A stretch of DNA of 64,000 nt from a bacterium. GTDB taxonomy: Archaea; Thermoproteota; Nitrososphaeria; Nitrososphaerales; Gagatemarchaeaceae. The notes beneath the pieces were generated by a model, which did no database searches, had not been told where the DNA came from, and worked only from the letters and a program-made list of their open reading frames with translations. Positions 37,950 through 48,300 of this stretch are shown here, piece after piece; the stretch's first letter is position 1, and every line of letters starts with the position of its first letter. The position numbers were made by a program, and so were the translations under genes. The stretch covers positions 58,318-122,317 of the forward strand of contig DAIDAO010000052.1 in NCBI GenBank assembly GCA_027310575.1, written 5' to 3'.

Positions 37950-39416
37950 ATGAAGATGTTCATTCAGGGGCAGCCGGCGGACGCGCAGGGGGCAGACACG
38001 ATCAGGGTGGCGAACCCCGCGACCGGGGAGATTGTCGACTCGGTCCCGAAGGGGGGAAGGGAGGACGCGAAGAGGGCCATCGACGCTGCGAGTGATGCGT
38101 TCAAGGTCTGGTCGGAGAAGCCTGCGCTCGAGCGTTCCCGGACGCTGCTGAAGATATCGGAGACCGTTAGGGCCAACGTCGAGGACCTCGGCAGGACACT
38201 CACGCTGGAGCAGGGGAAGCCCCTCGGGGAGGCGAAGAGCGAGATCAACTCCTTCGCCAACACCTGCGAATACTACGCCGGACTGATAGGGAGGGAGAGG
38301 GGGGCCCAGACCCCGTTCTCGACCGGGGAGGGGTTCTTCATCGTAACGAAGAGGCCGCTCGGGGTGGTCGGGGCGATCCTGCCCTGGAACTTTCCTGTTT
38401 CGCTCATGGGGTGGAAGGTGGCGCCGGGGCTGGCCGCAGGAGACACGTTCGTGGTGAAGCCCGCAAGCACGACGCCGATCACAGACATCAAGGTCGCAAG
38501 CCTGATGGTGAAGGCTGGGCTGCCGCCTGGGGCAGTGAACGTGGTCACAGGTCCCGGAGGGGTGGTGGGGGAGGAGCTCCTCGACAACCCGAAGATCGCG
38601 AAGATCGCCTTCACAGGCGAGACCGGGACAGGGAAGCGCATAATGGAGGGCTCGTCGAAGTCGATCAAGCGGCTCACCCTGGAGCTTGGGGGCTCCGACC
38701 CGATGATCGTCTGCGACGACGCTGACCTGGCGCTGGCAGTAGAAGGGGCGGCGTGGGGGAGGTTCAGGAACTGCGGCCAGTCTTGCACCTCAGTGAAGAG
38801 GCTCTTCCTCTTCGACTCGATCGCAGACGAGTTCATCAGAGCATTCGTGGAGAAGGTGAAGACGATCAGGGTGGGCAACGGGCTCGACGCGTCGACCCAC
38901 ATGGGTCCGGTGCACACGGCCGAGCAGAGGGGGAAGGTCGAGAAGATGGTCGAAGACGCGGAGAACAGAGGCGCGAAGGACATCGTGAAGGGCGGAAGGC
39001 CGACAGACAAGGCGCTGCAGCAGGGGACGTTCTACGCGCCGGCGGTCCTTGGCGGCGTCGACTACGACGCGATGATGGCGAAAGAGGAGTGCTTCGGGCC
39101 TGCGCTCCCGATATTCAGGGTCAAGGACCTCGAGGAGGCGCTCGAGAGGGCCAACGACACGCCGTACGGGCTCGGGTCGTCCGTATGGACGAAGGACGTC
39201 GAGAAGGCGTACCATGCTGCGGAGAGGATACAGGCAGGCACGACGTGGGTCAACTCGCCCCCGATCGCCCGGGCAGAGGTCCCCTTCGGCGGGTTCAAGC
39301 AGAGCGGGTTCGGGCGCGAGCTCGGGATCGAGGGCCTGGACCACTACTACGAGACGAAGAGCATCCAGTTTCTGGAGTACGGCAAGGGCAAGAAGTGGGC
39401 GTTCCCGATCAACTGA
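37950..39416 (+). CDS. NAD(P)-dependent aldehyde dehydrogenase
   Basis: 488 aa; GVVGAILPWNFPVSLMGWKVAPGLAAGDTFVVKPAS, IAFTGETGTGKRIM, LTLELGGSDPMIVCDDADL, WGRFRNCGQSCTSVKRLFL. Confidence 0.95.
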   Translation: MKMFIQGQPADAQGADTIRVANPATGEIVDSVPKGGREDAKRAIDAASDAFKVWSEKPALERSRTLLKISETVRANVEDLGRTLTLEQGKPLGEAKSEINSFANTCEYYAGLIGRERGAQTPFSTGEGFFIVTKRPLGVVGAILPWNFPVSLMGWKVAPGLAAGDTFVVKPASTTPITDIKVASLMVKAGLPPGAVNVVTGPGGVVGEELLDNPKIAKIAFTGETGTGKRIMEGSSKSIKRLTLELGGSDPMIVCDDADLALAVEGAAWGRFRNCGQSCTSVKRLFLFDSIADEFIRAFVEKVKTIRVGNGLDASTHMGPVHTAEQRGKVEKMVEDAENRGAKDIVKGGRPTDKALQQGTFYAPAVLGGVDYDAMMAKEECFGPALPIFRVKDLEEALERANDTPYGLGSSVWTKDVEKAYHAAERIQAGTTWVNSPPIARAEVPFGGFKQSGFGRELGIEGLDHYYETKSIQFLEYGKGKKWAFPIN

Positions 39417-39422
39417 AGGCAG

Positions 39423-40652
39423 CTAGCGCGGGCCCGCCCTGACATCCCTCTGGTAGTACTTCGCCCAGGCGTTGTTGAGCGGGAACGCGAGCCTCTTGCC
39501 TATGACCCTCTCGAGCCAGATCGGTACGAGGAACTTTCGGTTGACGTCGAAGTAACCGTAGTACTTCTCGTCGCCTGTCTCGGCCTCTGCGAGCACCTGC
39601 CTGGCGGCGAAGTCCCCGCAGAAGGTCGCCCACGGGAGACCCACGCAGCCGAGGACCCTGTGAACCCATGGGGCGTCGGGCTCCCTCAGCACGGTGGGGA
39701 GCAGGTCCCTCGTCATGTCGATCCTCCCCATCCAGAACTGGATGAACCGCACCGAGCTCAGCTGCGGGAACGCCCTCCTGAACCCGGATATCACGTGGTC
39801 GACGACCCCGGAGGTGGTCGAGTCGTGCCTCGCGTAGGTAGTCAGCAGGCTACCCCCGCCGAGAAGGAGCCGCTTCGACCCGGTCATCCTGTAGTAGGAG
39901 TAGACGAGGTCCGAGTCCCAGCACTGGAAGGGCTCCAGGGGGAACATCGATTTCTGCTCAGCCGCGCTGAGCGGCTCGGTGATCGAGAGGAAGGTCTGCT
40001 CGTGATAGACGTTCCACGCGTACCGGTTCAGCTCCGGGCCCAGCTTGTCGGCGCAGAAGATTATCTGGTCAGCGGTGACCGACCCCATGTGCGTCTTCAC
40101 TGTGTGGCCGGACAGGGCCACGGCCCGCGAGGACTCGTAGACGCCCACGCCGCCGTCGATGAGCATCCCTTTGAGCCCCTGGGCGTATCTCAGGCCGTCG
40201 ACCCCGTAGGTGTTCCTGTACCTTACGGCTGCGGTGTACCCGCTGCTCCCGATCGCAGACCGCAGCTCGTCCCCCATGTAGATCTGCGAGTCGTACCCCA
40301 GCCCCCTCCTAGAGGAGTCCTCCTCCTGGACAGCCTTGATGCCACCCTTCCCCTTGCCTAGAAAGAGGCTGTCCTGCTTCTGGAGGTCGCAGTCGAATCC
40401 GCCCTTTCCGATGAGCTCGAGCATCCGTTCGATCCCCCGGACGGGGACCGCCCAGAGGTCTTTCGCGCCCTGGATCCCGAACCTCCGGACGAGCTGGGAC
40501 AGCTCCAGCTCGCTGTCCGGGGTCAGGAAGCCCGCGCTCTTCCCGGTCGAGCTCCCGCCGCAGATGTTCCCTTCGAGCAGCACGACCTTCTTCCCCGTGC
40601 CCATGAGCCTCGCTGCCGCGGCCAGCCCCGCGGCCCCTCCGCCGACCACCAA
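39423..40652 (-). CDS. FAD-dependent oxidoreductase (DAO family); true N-terminus uncertain and upstream of 40652
   Basis: VVGGGAAGLAAAARLMGTGKKVVLLEGNICGGSSTGKSAGFL; C-terminal LGCVGLPWATFCGDFAARQVL; frame continues upstream (LREDLKCDVLVVGGG) without ATG/GTG/TTG to the TGA at 40748-40746. Confidence 0.85.
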   Translation of the reverse strand: MVVGGGAAGLAAAARLMGTGKKVVLLEGNICGGSSTGKSAGFLTPDSELELSQLVRRFGIQGAKDLWAVPVRGIERMLELIGKGGFDCDLQKQDSLFLGKGKGGIKAVQEEDSSRRGLGYDSQIYMGDELRSAIGSSGYTAAVRYRNTYGVDGLRYAQGLKGMLIDGGVGVYESSRAVALSGHTVKTHMGSVTADQIIFCADKLGPELNRYAWNVYHEQTFLSITEPLSAAEQKSMFPLEPFQCWDSDLVYSYYRMTGSKRLLLGGGSLLTTYARHDSTTSGVVDHVISGFRRAFPQLSSVRFIQFWMGRIDMTRDLLPTVLREPDAPWVHRVLGCVGLPWATFCGDFAARQVLAEAETGDEKYYGYFDVNRKFLVPIWLERVIGKRLAFPLNNAWAKYYQRDVRAGPR

Positions 40653-40745
40653 TACGTCGCACTTCAGGTCCTCCCGCAGCGGGGGCTGTATGGGGCGCCT
40701 CGTGCCTATGAGCGTCGTGAACCACCAGTTCTGTAGAAGCGTGGG

Positions 40746-42545
40746 TCACTCATCCTCCCCGTTCTGGTCCTTGGGTCCCCTTCCCGCCATCCCTGTAAGC
40801 CAGGATGCCACGGAAAGGTGCCGTTCGGCCAAATTCTCGTCCTTGAACCAGATCACACGCGCACGGAAGGTGTCGTCACTTGAGAATATGCCCACCACCT
40901 TCCCCTCGTTAGACGGGTCCACGACCGGGAGGCTGTCCACGCCGGATTCGGCCAGCCTGTCGGCTGCTGCCCGGGACGGCTCGTCCGGGTATGCGAACGT
41001 CTTCGGACGCGAGGAAAGCTCGCCTACGGTCAGGCCCGTGCCGTCCGTTCTCTTCATCAGCCTGCCGACGTCTTCGGCGGGAAGGTAGTCGACCAGTTCG
41101 CCCTTCTCGTCGACGACAGGGTAGCCGATGCGGACCCCTTCCCTCGAGACCTTCGACAGGAACTCCCTGATCGGGGTATCTCTCTTTACCTGTTCGAAGT
41201 CCGTGTGCATCACCCGCGAGACCGGGACCTGCTCCAGGACGTCGACCTGGTACTCCCTCGAGATGTGCACCCCCCTCCGCGCCACCTTCTCGGTCAGGAT
41301 GGAACGCTTCATCGTGAAGACGGTCACGAAGTCGGCCACGAGCGCCCCCACGAGGAGCGGGGGGAGGGAGCCCACGTTGCGGGTCAGCTCCAGCGTGAAG
41401 ACCACACCCGTGAACGGCGACCTCATCACGCCGCCGAGCATTGCGCCCATGCTCACGGCAGCGAAGAGCGTGGTCATCCCCGGCGGGAGGAACAGGGCCT
41501 CGAGGGAGCCGAGGGCCGCCCCCATCATCAGGAGAGGCGCCAGCACGCCGCCCGACGTCCCCGAGCCGAGAGATATCGACCAGATCGCCGCTTTGACGAC
41601 GAGTAGTGCCGCCGCGCCGCCGACCGCGATCTTCCCGAGGAGGAGGAGGTCGATCGAGTCGTACCCTACGCCAAGCGCCCGCGGGGCCAGGAGTCCGCCT
41701 ACCCCGACCGCGATGCTCCCCAGCGCGGGCCACCACATCCAATGGATCGGGAGCTTCCTGAAGGCGTCCTCCGCTGCGTAGACTGCGTATGTCAGGGCGG
41801 TGGAGGCGAGCCCGGCTATCAAACCGATTGCCAGCGCTGACAGCATGATCACCCAGTCCACAGCGGGGGTTGCCGGGAGGGGGAAGAGGGGGGCGTCACT
41901 CAGAAGGGACCATCGGACGACGGTCGCGGTGATGCTCGCCAGCCCTACCGGGATCAGGCTCCGCGGCCTCCACTCGAAGAGGAGGAGCTCCACGGCCAGC
42001 AGGACCGCGGCGACTGGCGTGTTGAAGGTGGCAGCCATGCCTGCCGCCGCCCCTGCGACGAGCAGGGTCTTCCTCTCCGAGGAGGTGACCCTCAGAGTCT
42101 GCCCCAGGACCGAGCCGAACGACCCCCCTGTCATGATGATCGGACCCTCGGCGCCGAACGGACCTCCTGACCCGATCGAGACCGCGGTGGACAGGGGCTT
42201 GAGTATCGTGACCTTGGGCTCGAGCTTGCTCTTGTTGATCAGAATGGCCTCGAGGGCTTCGGGGATCCCGTGCCCCCTTATCCTGTCTGAGCCGTACTTC
42301 GCCATCAGGCCGACCACGATGCCGCCTATGACAGGGACGCCCACGGCCAGGTAGCCGAGCTGGTTCCCGGCCGGGGAGACGAAGGCGGTCGAGAGCCTGC
42401 CGTAGTACATGAGGTTCGTGAAGAACCCTATCAGGTAGAGGAGCGCGACAGCTATGAAAGCGCCCGCGGCCCCGATGGCGACCGCGACCGCGCTGATTAG
42501 GACGACGCGCCTGTTCGCAGTCGGGAAGTCCCCCAGCTTGTCAAC
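40746..42545 (-). CDS. CLC-family chloride channel/transporter with C-terminal CBS pair; start approximate
   Basis: GSGGPFGAEGPIIMTGGSFGSVLGQ, GAAAGMAATFNTPVAAVLLAVELLLFEW, GTSGGVLAPLLMMGAALG; C-terminal CBS repeats. N-terminal TM helix extends upstream of M42410 without a canonical start. Confidence 0.9.
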   Translation of the reverse strand, partial: VDKLGDFPTANRRVVLISAVAVAIGAAGAFIAVALLYLIGFFTNLMYYGRLSTAFVSPAGNQLGYLAVGVPVIGGIVVGLMAKYGSDRIRGHGIPEALEAILINKSKLEPKVTILKPLSTAVSIGSGGPFGAEGPIIMTGGSFGSVLGQTLRVTSSERKTLLVAGAAAGMAATFNTPVAAVLLAVELLLFEWRPRSLIPVGLASITATVVRWSLLSDAPLFPLPATPAVDWVIMLSALAIGLIAGLASTALTYAVYAAEDAFRKLPIHWMWWPALGSIAVGVGGLLAPRALGVGYDSIDLLLLGKIAVGGAAALLVVKAAIWSISLGSGTSGGVLAPLLMMGAALGSLEALFLPPGMTTLFAAVSMGAMLGGVMRSPFTGVVFTLELTRNVGSLPPLLVGALVADFVTVFTMKRSILTEKVARRGVHISREYQVDVLEQVPVSRVMHTDFEQVKRDTPIREFLSKVSREGVRIGYPVVDEKGELVDYLPAEDVGRLMKRTDGTGLTVGELSSRPKTFAYPDEPSRAAADRLAESGVDSLPVVDPSNEGKVVGIFSSDDTFRARVIWFKDENLAERHLSVASWLTGMAGRGPKDQNGEDE

Positions 42546-42646
42546 GCCCAGCGGTTCTCTCGTCGAATATACCCTCCGGTGGTAAATCGAACCGGCTCCT
42601 GCGTGTTGCTATTTACAACTTCCTGAGCGCAGACATCGACGCAGCC

Positions 42647-43063
42647 CTAGGCGGATGGGCGGGCGGCCACGTTGACCATCCAGTGGACGCCGAACCTGTC
42701 CGTCACCATGCCGAAGGTGTCCCCCCAGAACTGCTTGGCGAGCGGCATGTCGACCTTGCCTCCCTTGGCGAGGGCGTCGAAGACCGCCGTGAGCTTTCCG
42801 GCGTCACCGCCGGTTATGCTCATGTGGACGTTGTCCCCTACGGTCATCTTCATGCTAGGATGGACGTCGCTCGCCATTATCGTCATCTGCCCGCTCTTCA
42901 GTACCGCATGGACTATCAGGTCCTTCTCGGCTGGGGTCCGTGCCATCTTGACATCCCCGAAGGACTGCATGCTGAGTTCCCCTCCGAGGACCGACTGGTA
43001 GAACTTCATGGCTTCCCTGGCATTGCCGTTGAAGTTCAGGTACGGGTTGAGTGCTGGGTCCAT
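42647..43063 (-). CDS. VOC-family (PhnB/glyoxalase-like) protein
   Basis: NPYLNFNGNAREAMKFYQSVLGGELSMQSFGD; KQFWGDTFGMVTDRFGVHWMVNVA. Confidence 0.9.
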   Translation of the reverse strand: MDPALNPYLNFNGNAREAMKFYQSVLGGELSMQSFGDVKMARTPAEKDLIVHAVLKSGQMTIMASDVHPSMKMTVGDNVHMSITGGDAGKLTAVFDALAKGGKVDMPLAKQFWGDTFGMVTDRFGVHWMVNVAARPSA

Positions 43064-43151
43064 GACCCTCGACCGCTCCGCTTCTATTTAAGAAATGGAA
43101 ACGCCCGCTGGGCAATGTCTAAATAGAGTTCTCAAACGCCGATGAAAGAAA

Positions 43152-43463
43152 ATGGCCCAGTTCGCCAGGATAAAGCTCACCAGCACCAACCTCCCCGAGC
43201 TTGAGAAGGTGGCAAGCGACATCAGGGAGATAGCAGACAAGACCGGGGTCAAGGTGAGGGGTCCTCAGCCGCTCCCGACCAAGAGGCTGAAGATCACGAC
43301 CCGGAAGGCGCCGACTGGCGAGGGGAGCCACACCTTCGACCACTGGCAGCTGAGGGTCCACAGAAGGATACTCGACGTCCAGCCTGACGACAGGACCATG
43401 AGGCAGATCACGAAGCTGAGGATACCTGAAGACGTGAAGGTTGAGCTGATACTTACTTCCTAG
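43152..43463 (+). CDS. rps10: 30S ribosomal protein S10 (archaeal uS10)
   Basis: MAQFARIKLTSTNLPELEKVASDIREIADKTGVKVRGPQPLPTKRLKITTRKAPTGEGSHTFDHWQLRVHRRILDVQPDDRTMRQITKLRIPEDVKVELIL. Confidence 0.97.
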   Translation: MAQFARIKLTSTNLPELEKVASDIREIADKTGVKVRGPQPLPTKRLKITTRKAPTGEGSHTFDHWQLRVHRRILDVQPDDRTMRQITKLRIPEDVKVELILTS

Positions 43464-44353
43464 ACCTGCTTCTTCACCCAGGCTATAGTCCGCTGCAGCC
43501 CCTCCTCGAGGGACAGTTCGTGCTCGTACCTGAGCTCTGACTTCACCCTGTCGAGGGACGGGTAGCTGATCTGCGGCTCCGCCTCGAGCTGGGTCCTGGG
43601 CGGGGCGAGGGTGAGCTGGGACTTCGAGCCCGTCAGCGACTTGACCGTCTCCGCCAGCTCCCTGATCGTGACCGGCCGCTCGCCGCCGAAGTTGTACGCC
43701 CGGCCCACCGCCTTCTCCTCCCTCAGTATCGTGAGCGCCAGCTTCGCGAAGTTGACCGCGTGCGTCGGGGACGTGGTATCCCTGCCGCCGTTGAACAGCG
43801 TGAGCGGCTCGTCCTTCAGGCACGCCCTGATGAACCTGATAGTCGCCCTGCTGGGCTGGTCGTACTCGCCGAAGAGGAGCCAGCTCCTCGTCAGCGAGAC
43901 CGGGAGCCCCTTCGTCTTGAAGAAGCTCATGGCCATGTTCTCCAGCACGACCTTGGAGTAGTCATAGGGCACGCGGGGGTCGAACGGCGTGTCCTCGGTC
44001 ACCGGGTTAGACTTGGGCGCGCCGTAGACGTTTGCTGAAGACGTGCACAGGATCCTCGACACCTTCTTGCGGTTGGCGAGCTCGAGCATGTTCAGGCTCC
44101 CCATGCAGTTCACGTCGAAACAGAGCTTGGGGTCCTCCACCGTCTTCTTGATCTCGGTTATCGCAGCCATGTGTATGATTGCGTCGAAGTCCAGCGACGC
44201 GAGGGTGCCGAAGACGAACTCCTTGTCGAGCAGGTTCCCTGAGACCTCCCATCCCGTGAGGTCGGTCGGGATCGTCTCCACGCCGTTCTGCTTCAGGTAG
44301 GCGACCAGGTTCCTGCCGACCATCCCGGACGCGCCCGTGACGAGGACCTTCAT
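43460..44353 (-). CDS. NAD-dependent epimerase/dehydratase
   Basis: MKVLVTGASGMVGRNLVAYLKQNG; SSANVYGAPKSNPVTEDTPFDPRVPYDYSKVVLENM. Confidence 0.92.
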   Translation of the reverse strand: MKVLVTGASGMVGRNLVAYLKQNGVETIPTDLTGWEVSGNLLDKEFVFGTLASLDFDAIIHMAAITEIKKTVEDPKLCFDVNCMGSLNMLELANRKKVSRILCTSSANVYGAPKSNPVTEDTPFDPRVPYDYSKVVLENMAMSFFKTKGLPVSLTRSWLLFGEYDQPSRATIRFIRACLKDEPLTLFNGGRDTTSPTHAVNFAKLALTILREEKAVGRAYNFGGERPVTIRELAETVKSLTGSKSQLTLAPPRTQLEAEPQISYPSLDRVKSELRYEHELSLEEGLQRTIAWVKKQV

Positions 44354-44381
44354 CAGACGGCCCGGCCGTGGACGATTCTAT

Positions 44382-44777
44382 TTAAGGAGAGGAGACGATC
44401 CCTGACTTCTTCGACATCTCTTCGACCAGCGCAGGGTCGACCACGCCGTACCCGACGATCTCCGCCCCGTCGGCCATGGTCATCGGGAGCCTCGAGACGT
44501 AGTAGGGGACCTCGAACCCGCCGGCCGCGCTTTCCCCTTCGGCCTCGTATCTCTTGACCCAGGCCCCGCGGGCCAGCTCGAAGCAGTACGCAGCTGTGAC
44601 CCTCCTCTCGCCGAACCCCCCACCCCTCCCCCCCGCCGCGAGGGAGCCCGCGCCGATCTTCAGCACGAAGAGCCTGTTCTCCTGGCCGCCGGGGCGCAGG
44701 TCGACGTCCTTCTCCGAGATGACGACAGCCCTGGAGCTCCCCAAGAGATGAGACGCCAGCTCTTCGAGCGGGTTCAC
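44382..44777 (-). CDS. Hypothetical protein
   Basis: 131-aa ORF in the same direction as neighbours; no recognisable motif. Confidence 0.5.
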   Translation of the reverse strand: MNPLEELASHLLGSSRAVVISEKDVDLRPGGQENRLFVLKIGAGSLAAGGRGGGFGERRVTAAYCFELARGAWVKRYEAEGESAAGGFEVPYYVSRLPMTMADGAEIVGYGVVDPALVEEMSKKSGIVSSP

Positions 44778-44809
44778 GCCGGAAGAGCGTTGGTCCGGCG
44801 TATAAAGGG

Positions 44810-45307
44810 TCAGGACTTCCGTTTGAGGAAGTCCGTCAGGATGACCTTCGCGTCAGGGGTGACCGGGCCACCCTCCAGGAGGTTGCGCAGCTCGCCTTCG
44901 GTGACCTCCCTGACCCCGTCAAGCTCCGCAGGGTCTATGGTGCAGGGGGAGTCGGTCCGGCACGTGAAGAGGGAGACCCATTCGTGCTCCGTGAGCCCAT
45001 TGTAGGAAAGCGCTGGCATCATGTACTTCCTGACGGGCGCGAGCCGGCCTTCCAGTCCGAGCTCTTCCTTCAGCTCCCTCTTGGCCGCGGCCTCGTATCC
45101 TTCGCCCTGCCTGACGTGCCCCGTGCTGGAGATGGTCAGGAGGCCCGGCTGCCACATGTCGCGCAGGCTGCGCCTCTGCAGGACGAAGCGGCCGTCGGAC
45201 CTTGTCACGAGGACTGCGACCGCCCTGTGCAGGAGGCTCCCCTCGAGGCACCGCCTGATGGTGGCGCTCCCCACGACCCGGTCGTGGGCGTCGACCAGGT
45301 CGACCAT
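44810..45307 (-). CDS. Nudix hydrolase (IPP isomerase type 1/YfcD-like)
   Basis: MVDLVDAHDRVVGSATIRRCLEGSLLHRAVAVLVTRSDGRFVLQRRS...GHVRQGEGYEAAAKRELKEELGLEG (Nudix box); listed ORF extension beyond 45307 overlaps carB. Confidence 0.85.
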   Translation of the reverse strand: MVDLVDAHDRVVGSATIRRCLEGSLLHRAVAVLVTRSDGRFVLQRRSLRDMWQPGLLTISSTGHVRQGEGYEAAAKRELKEELGLEGRLAPVRKYMMPALSYNGLTEHEWVSLFTCRTDSPCTIDPAELDGVREVTEGELRNLLEGGPVTPDAKVILTDFLKRKS

Positions 45308-45330
45308 CTCGTCGTCTGGCAAGCTGCCGT

Positions 45331-48300
45331 CTACCTGGAGGCGCACAGGAAAAGGGCTTCGGCTTCCTCCTTCGTGGATATCACCTGGACCTGCAGGTCT
45401 ACGGCCTTGCGCCTCACCCTCTGGAAGAGCTCTGAGTCGAGGTTGGAGTTCGTGTTGAACGAAAGGACGAAGGAGACTCTGCCGGCCGAGATCGAAGCAA
45501 GGACCTCGGGGAGCCGCGTCCGGAGGGCAGCCTCGTCGAGCTCCTCCACCTCGATCCCAAGCCTCCGGAACCCCGCGAGGAGGCCGGACGTCCCGGCACC
45601 GTCCTGCCAGGGCTCTAGGAGCATGATGCCCGTCTCCCCCTTCCTCGGGATCTTGTGCCCGGTCGCGAGGAACGCCTGTGAGAGCGCGTCTGCGAACGTC
45701 GCCCCGAAGCAGGCCACCTCTCCGGTGGAGCGCATCTCGACCCCGAGCTTCGGGTCGGACCCGTCCATCTGCAGGAACGAGAACTGGGGAGCCTTGACGG
45801 CGAAGCGCGCGGGCTCTTCGACGTCCGTCGTCCGCTTCAGCTTCCCTCCGTTCATCACCGGGGCCACCAGGTCGATGAGGTCCACCCCCGTGGCCTTGCA
45901 GACGAAGGGGAGGGACCGCGAGGCCCTGAGGTTGCACTCTATCACGTACACAGAAGCGCCCCGGACAAGGAACTGAATGTTCAGCGGGCCTTTCGCCCTG
46001 AGCTCCCTGGCTATGGCCCTCGTGTAGGCCCTGATCTTCTCCTTGGCCCCCTTCGGCACCGTCAACGTCGGGATGGACATTATCGCGTCCCCTGAGTGCA
46101 CCCCCGCGTCCTGGACGTGCTCGATGATGGCGCCGATCACCGTATCCCTGCCGTCCGAAACGGCGTCGACTTCGACCTCGCGGGCCCCGCCCAGGAACTC
46201 GCTCACTACCACTGGGTAGTCGGGGTTCACTTCCGCAGCCCTGGTGATGTAGGTCTCCAGCTCCGAGGGGTCCCAGACGACCCTCATCGCCGAGCCGCTG
46301 AGGACGTGGGACGGTCTTACGATCACCGGGTACCCGACGCGGGCGCAGAAGGTGGCCGCTTCGGCTGGCGAGCGGAAGGATCCCCACGCGGGCTGTGGGA
46401 TCCCGAGGCGGTCGAGGAGGGCGCTGAACTTGGCCCTGTCCTCGGCAGACTCGATGGACTGGGATGACGTCCCGAGGACGACCACCCCGCGCTTCTCGAG
46501 GCTCTCGGCTAAGTCGTTGGGGGTCTGGCCGCCGACGCAGAGGACTATCCCTTCCGGCCTCTCCCTGTCATATATCGCGAGAAGTCGCTCGACGGTGAGC
46601 TCTTCGAAGTAGAGCCTGTCGCTCATGTCGAAGTCCGTCGACACGGTCTCCGGGTTGCAGTTGACTACTATCACCTCGTCGTACCCGTTCTGCCTGAGGG
46701 CCCAGGCCATGTTCATCGTCCCCCAGTCGAACTCGACCGAGCTCCCTATCCTGTATGGCCCGGCGCCGAGCACCATGACCTTCCTCCTGCCCGTCGCAGG
46801 CGCCTCGTCGATCGCGGCCCCGAACGTCTGGTAGAGGTAGTTGGTCCTCGCGGGCCACTCCCCCGCGAGCGTGTCTATGACCTTGGTCACAGGCGTGACG
46901 CCGAGTCGCACCCGCGCCTCGCGGACCCTGTCCTCCCCCAGGCCCAGGAGGTCCCCTATCTGCCTGTCCGAGAAACCGAGCTTCTTTGCCATGGACAGGG
47001 TCTCCCTGCCGGGGACCGCGCCCGGCTGCCCGGACTCGAGGAAGGCGTGGAAGTCGACGACGTTCTTGAACTTGGAGACGAACCAGGGATCCACTTCGCT
47101 CCGCGCCGCGACGTCCGCTTCGTCCATCCCCGCCCGGAGCGCGTCCGCGAGGTCGAATGCTATCGTGTCGCTAGGCTGCTCGAGCCTGGCCGCAGCGTCG
47201 CGCCTGTGGGGAGGCCTGCTCCTTGTCCTGACGACACCGTCAAGCTGGGGGTTCGCCATGCGCGCCGCCTTCTGGATCGCCTCCTCGAAGCCGCGGCCGA
47301 TGGCCATCACCTCCCCTATCGACTTCATGGACGTGCCTATCCCCCTCAGCGCCCCGTCGAACTTGACAGTGTCCCACCTGGGCATCTTCACGACCAGGTA
47401 GTCGAGGGAGGGCTCGAAGAGCGCCGAGGTGACGCCGGAGACCTTGTTCTTGAGCTCGGTGAGGCGGTATCCGAGGGCGAGCTTCGCAGCGATGTACGCA
47501 AGGGGGTAGCCTGTGGCCTTCGACGCGAGCGCGGAAGACCGTGAGAGCCTCGCGTTGATCTCGATCGCGGCATAGCGCTCGGACGACGGGTGCAGCGCGA
47601 ACTGCATGTTGCACTCGCCCACGATTCCGCACGTCCCAGCCGCCCTGAGCGACGCCGCCCTGAGCGCGTGGTACTCGGAGTTCGAGAGGGTCTGCGACGG
47701 CGCGACGACGATGTTGTCGCCCGTGTGCACGCGCATCCCGAGCATGTTCTCCATGTTGCAGACGACCATGCCGTTCCCCTCCCCGTCGCGCATGATCTCG
47801 TACTCGATCTGCTTCCAGCGGCCTAGGTATTCCTCGACGAGGACCTGGTGGGCGATCGAGCTGTTGAGACCGCGCTCGACCACAGCCGCAAGCTCCGCGT
47901 GATTCTTCGCGACCCCGCCCCCCTTCCCTCCGAGGGTGTAGGCGACCCTGACCATGACAGGGAAGCCGAGTTCCGCAGCGACGCGCCCCGCCTCGTCGAC
48001 GGAGTAGACTGCAGAGCTCCGGGGGACCGGGACGCCGCACGCAATCATCGTCTGCTTGAACAGGTCTCTGTCCTCCGTCAGCTGGATTGCCCTGATCGGC
48101 GTGCCGAGGACCTTGACGCCGTACCTCTCGAGGACCCCCGCCTCGGCCAGGCCTATGCCGCAGTTCAGCGCGGTCTGCCCGCCGAACCCCAGGAGGATGC
48201 CGTCGGGGCGCTCCTGCTCGATCACCCCCGCGACCGTGGGGACGGACACGGGGACGAAGTGGATGTGGTCTGAGAACTGCGAGCTCGTCTGTATGGTCGC

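Noticed and set aside
45308-46387. N-terminal ~360 aa of the listed 525-aa ORF (44810-46387)
   Set aside because: Out-of-frame overlap with carB; only the Nudix part from M45307 is supported.
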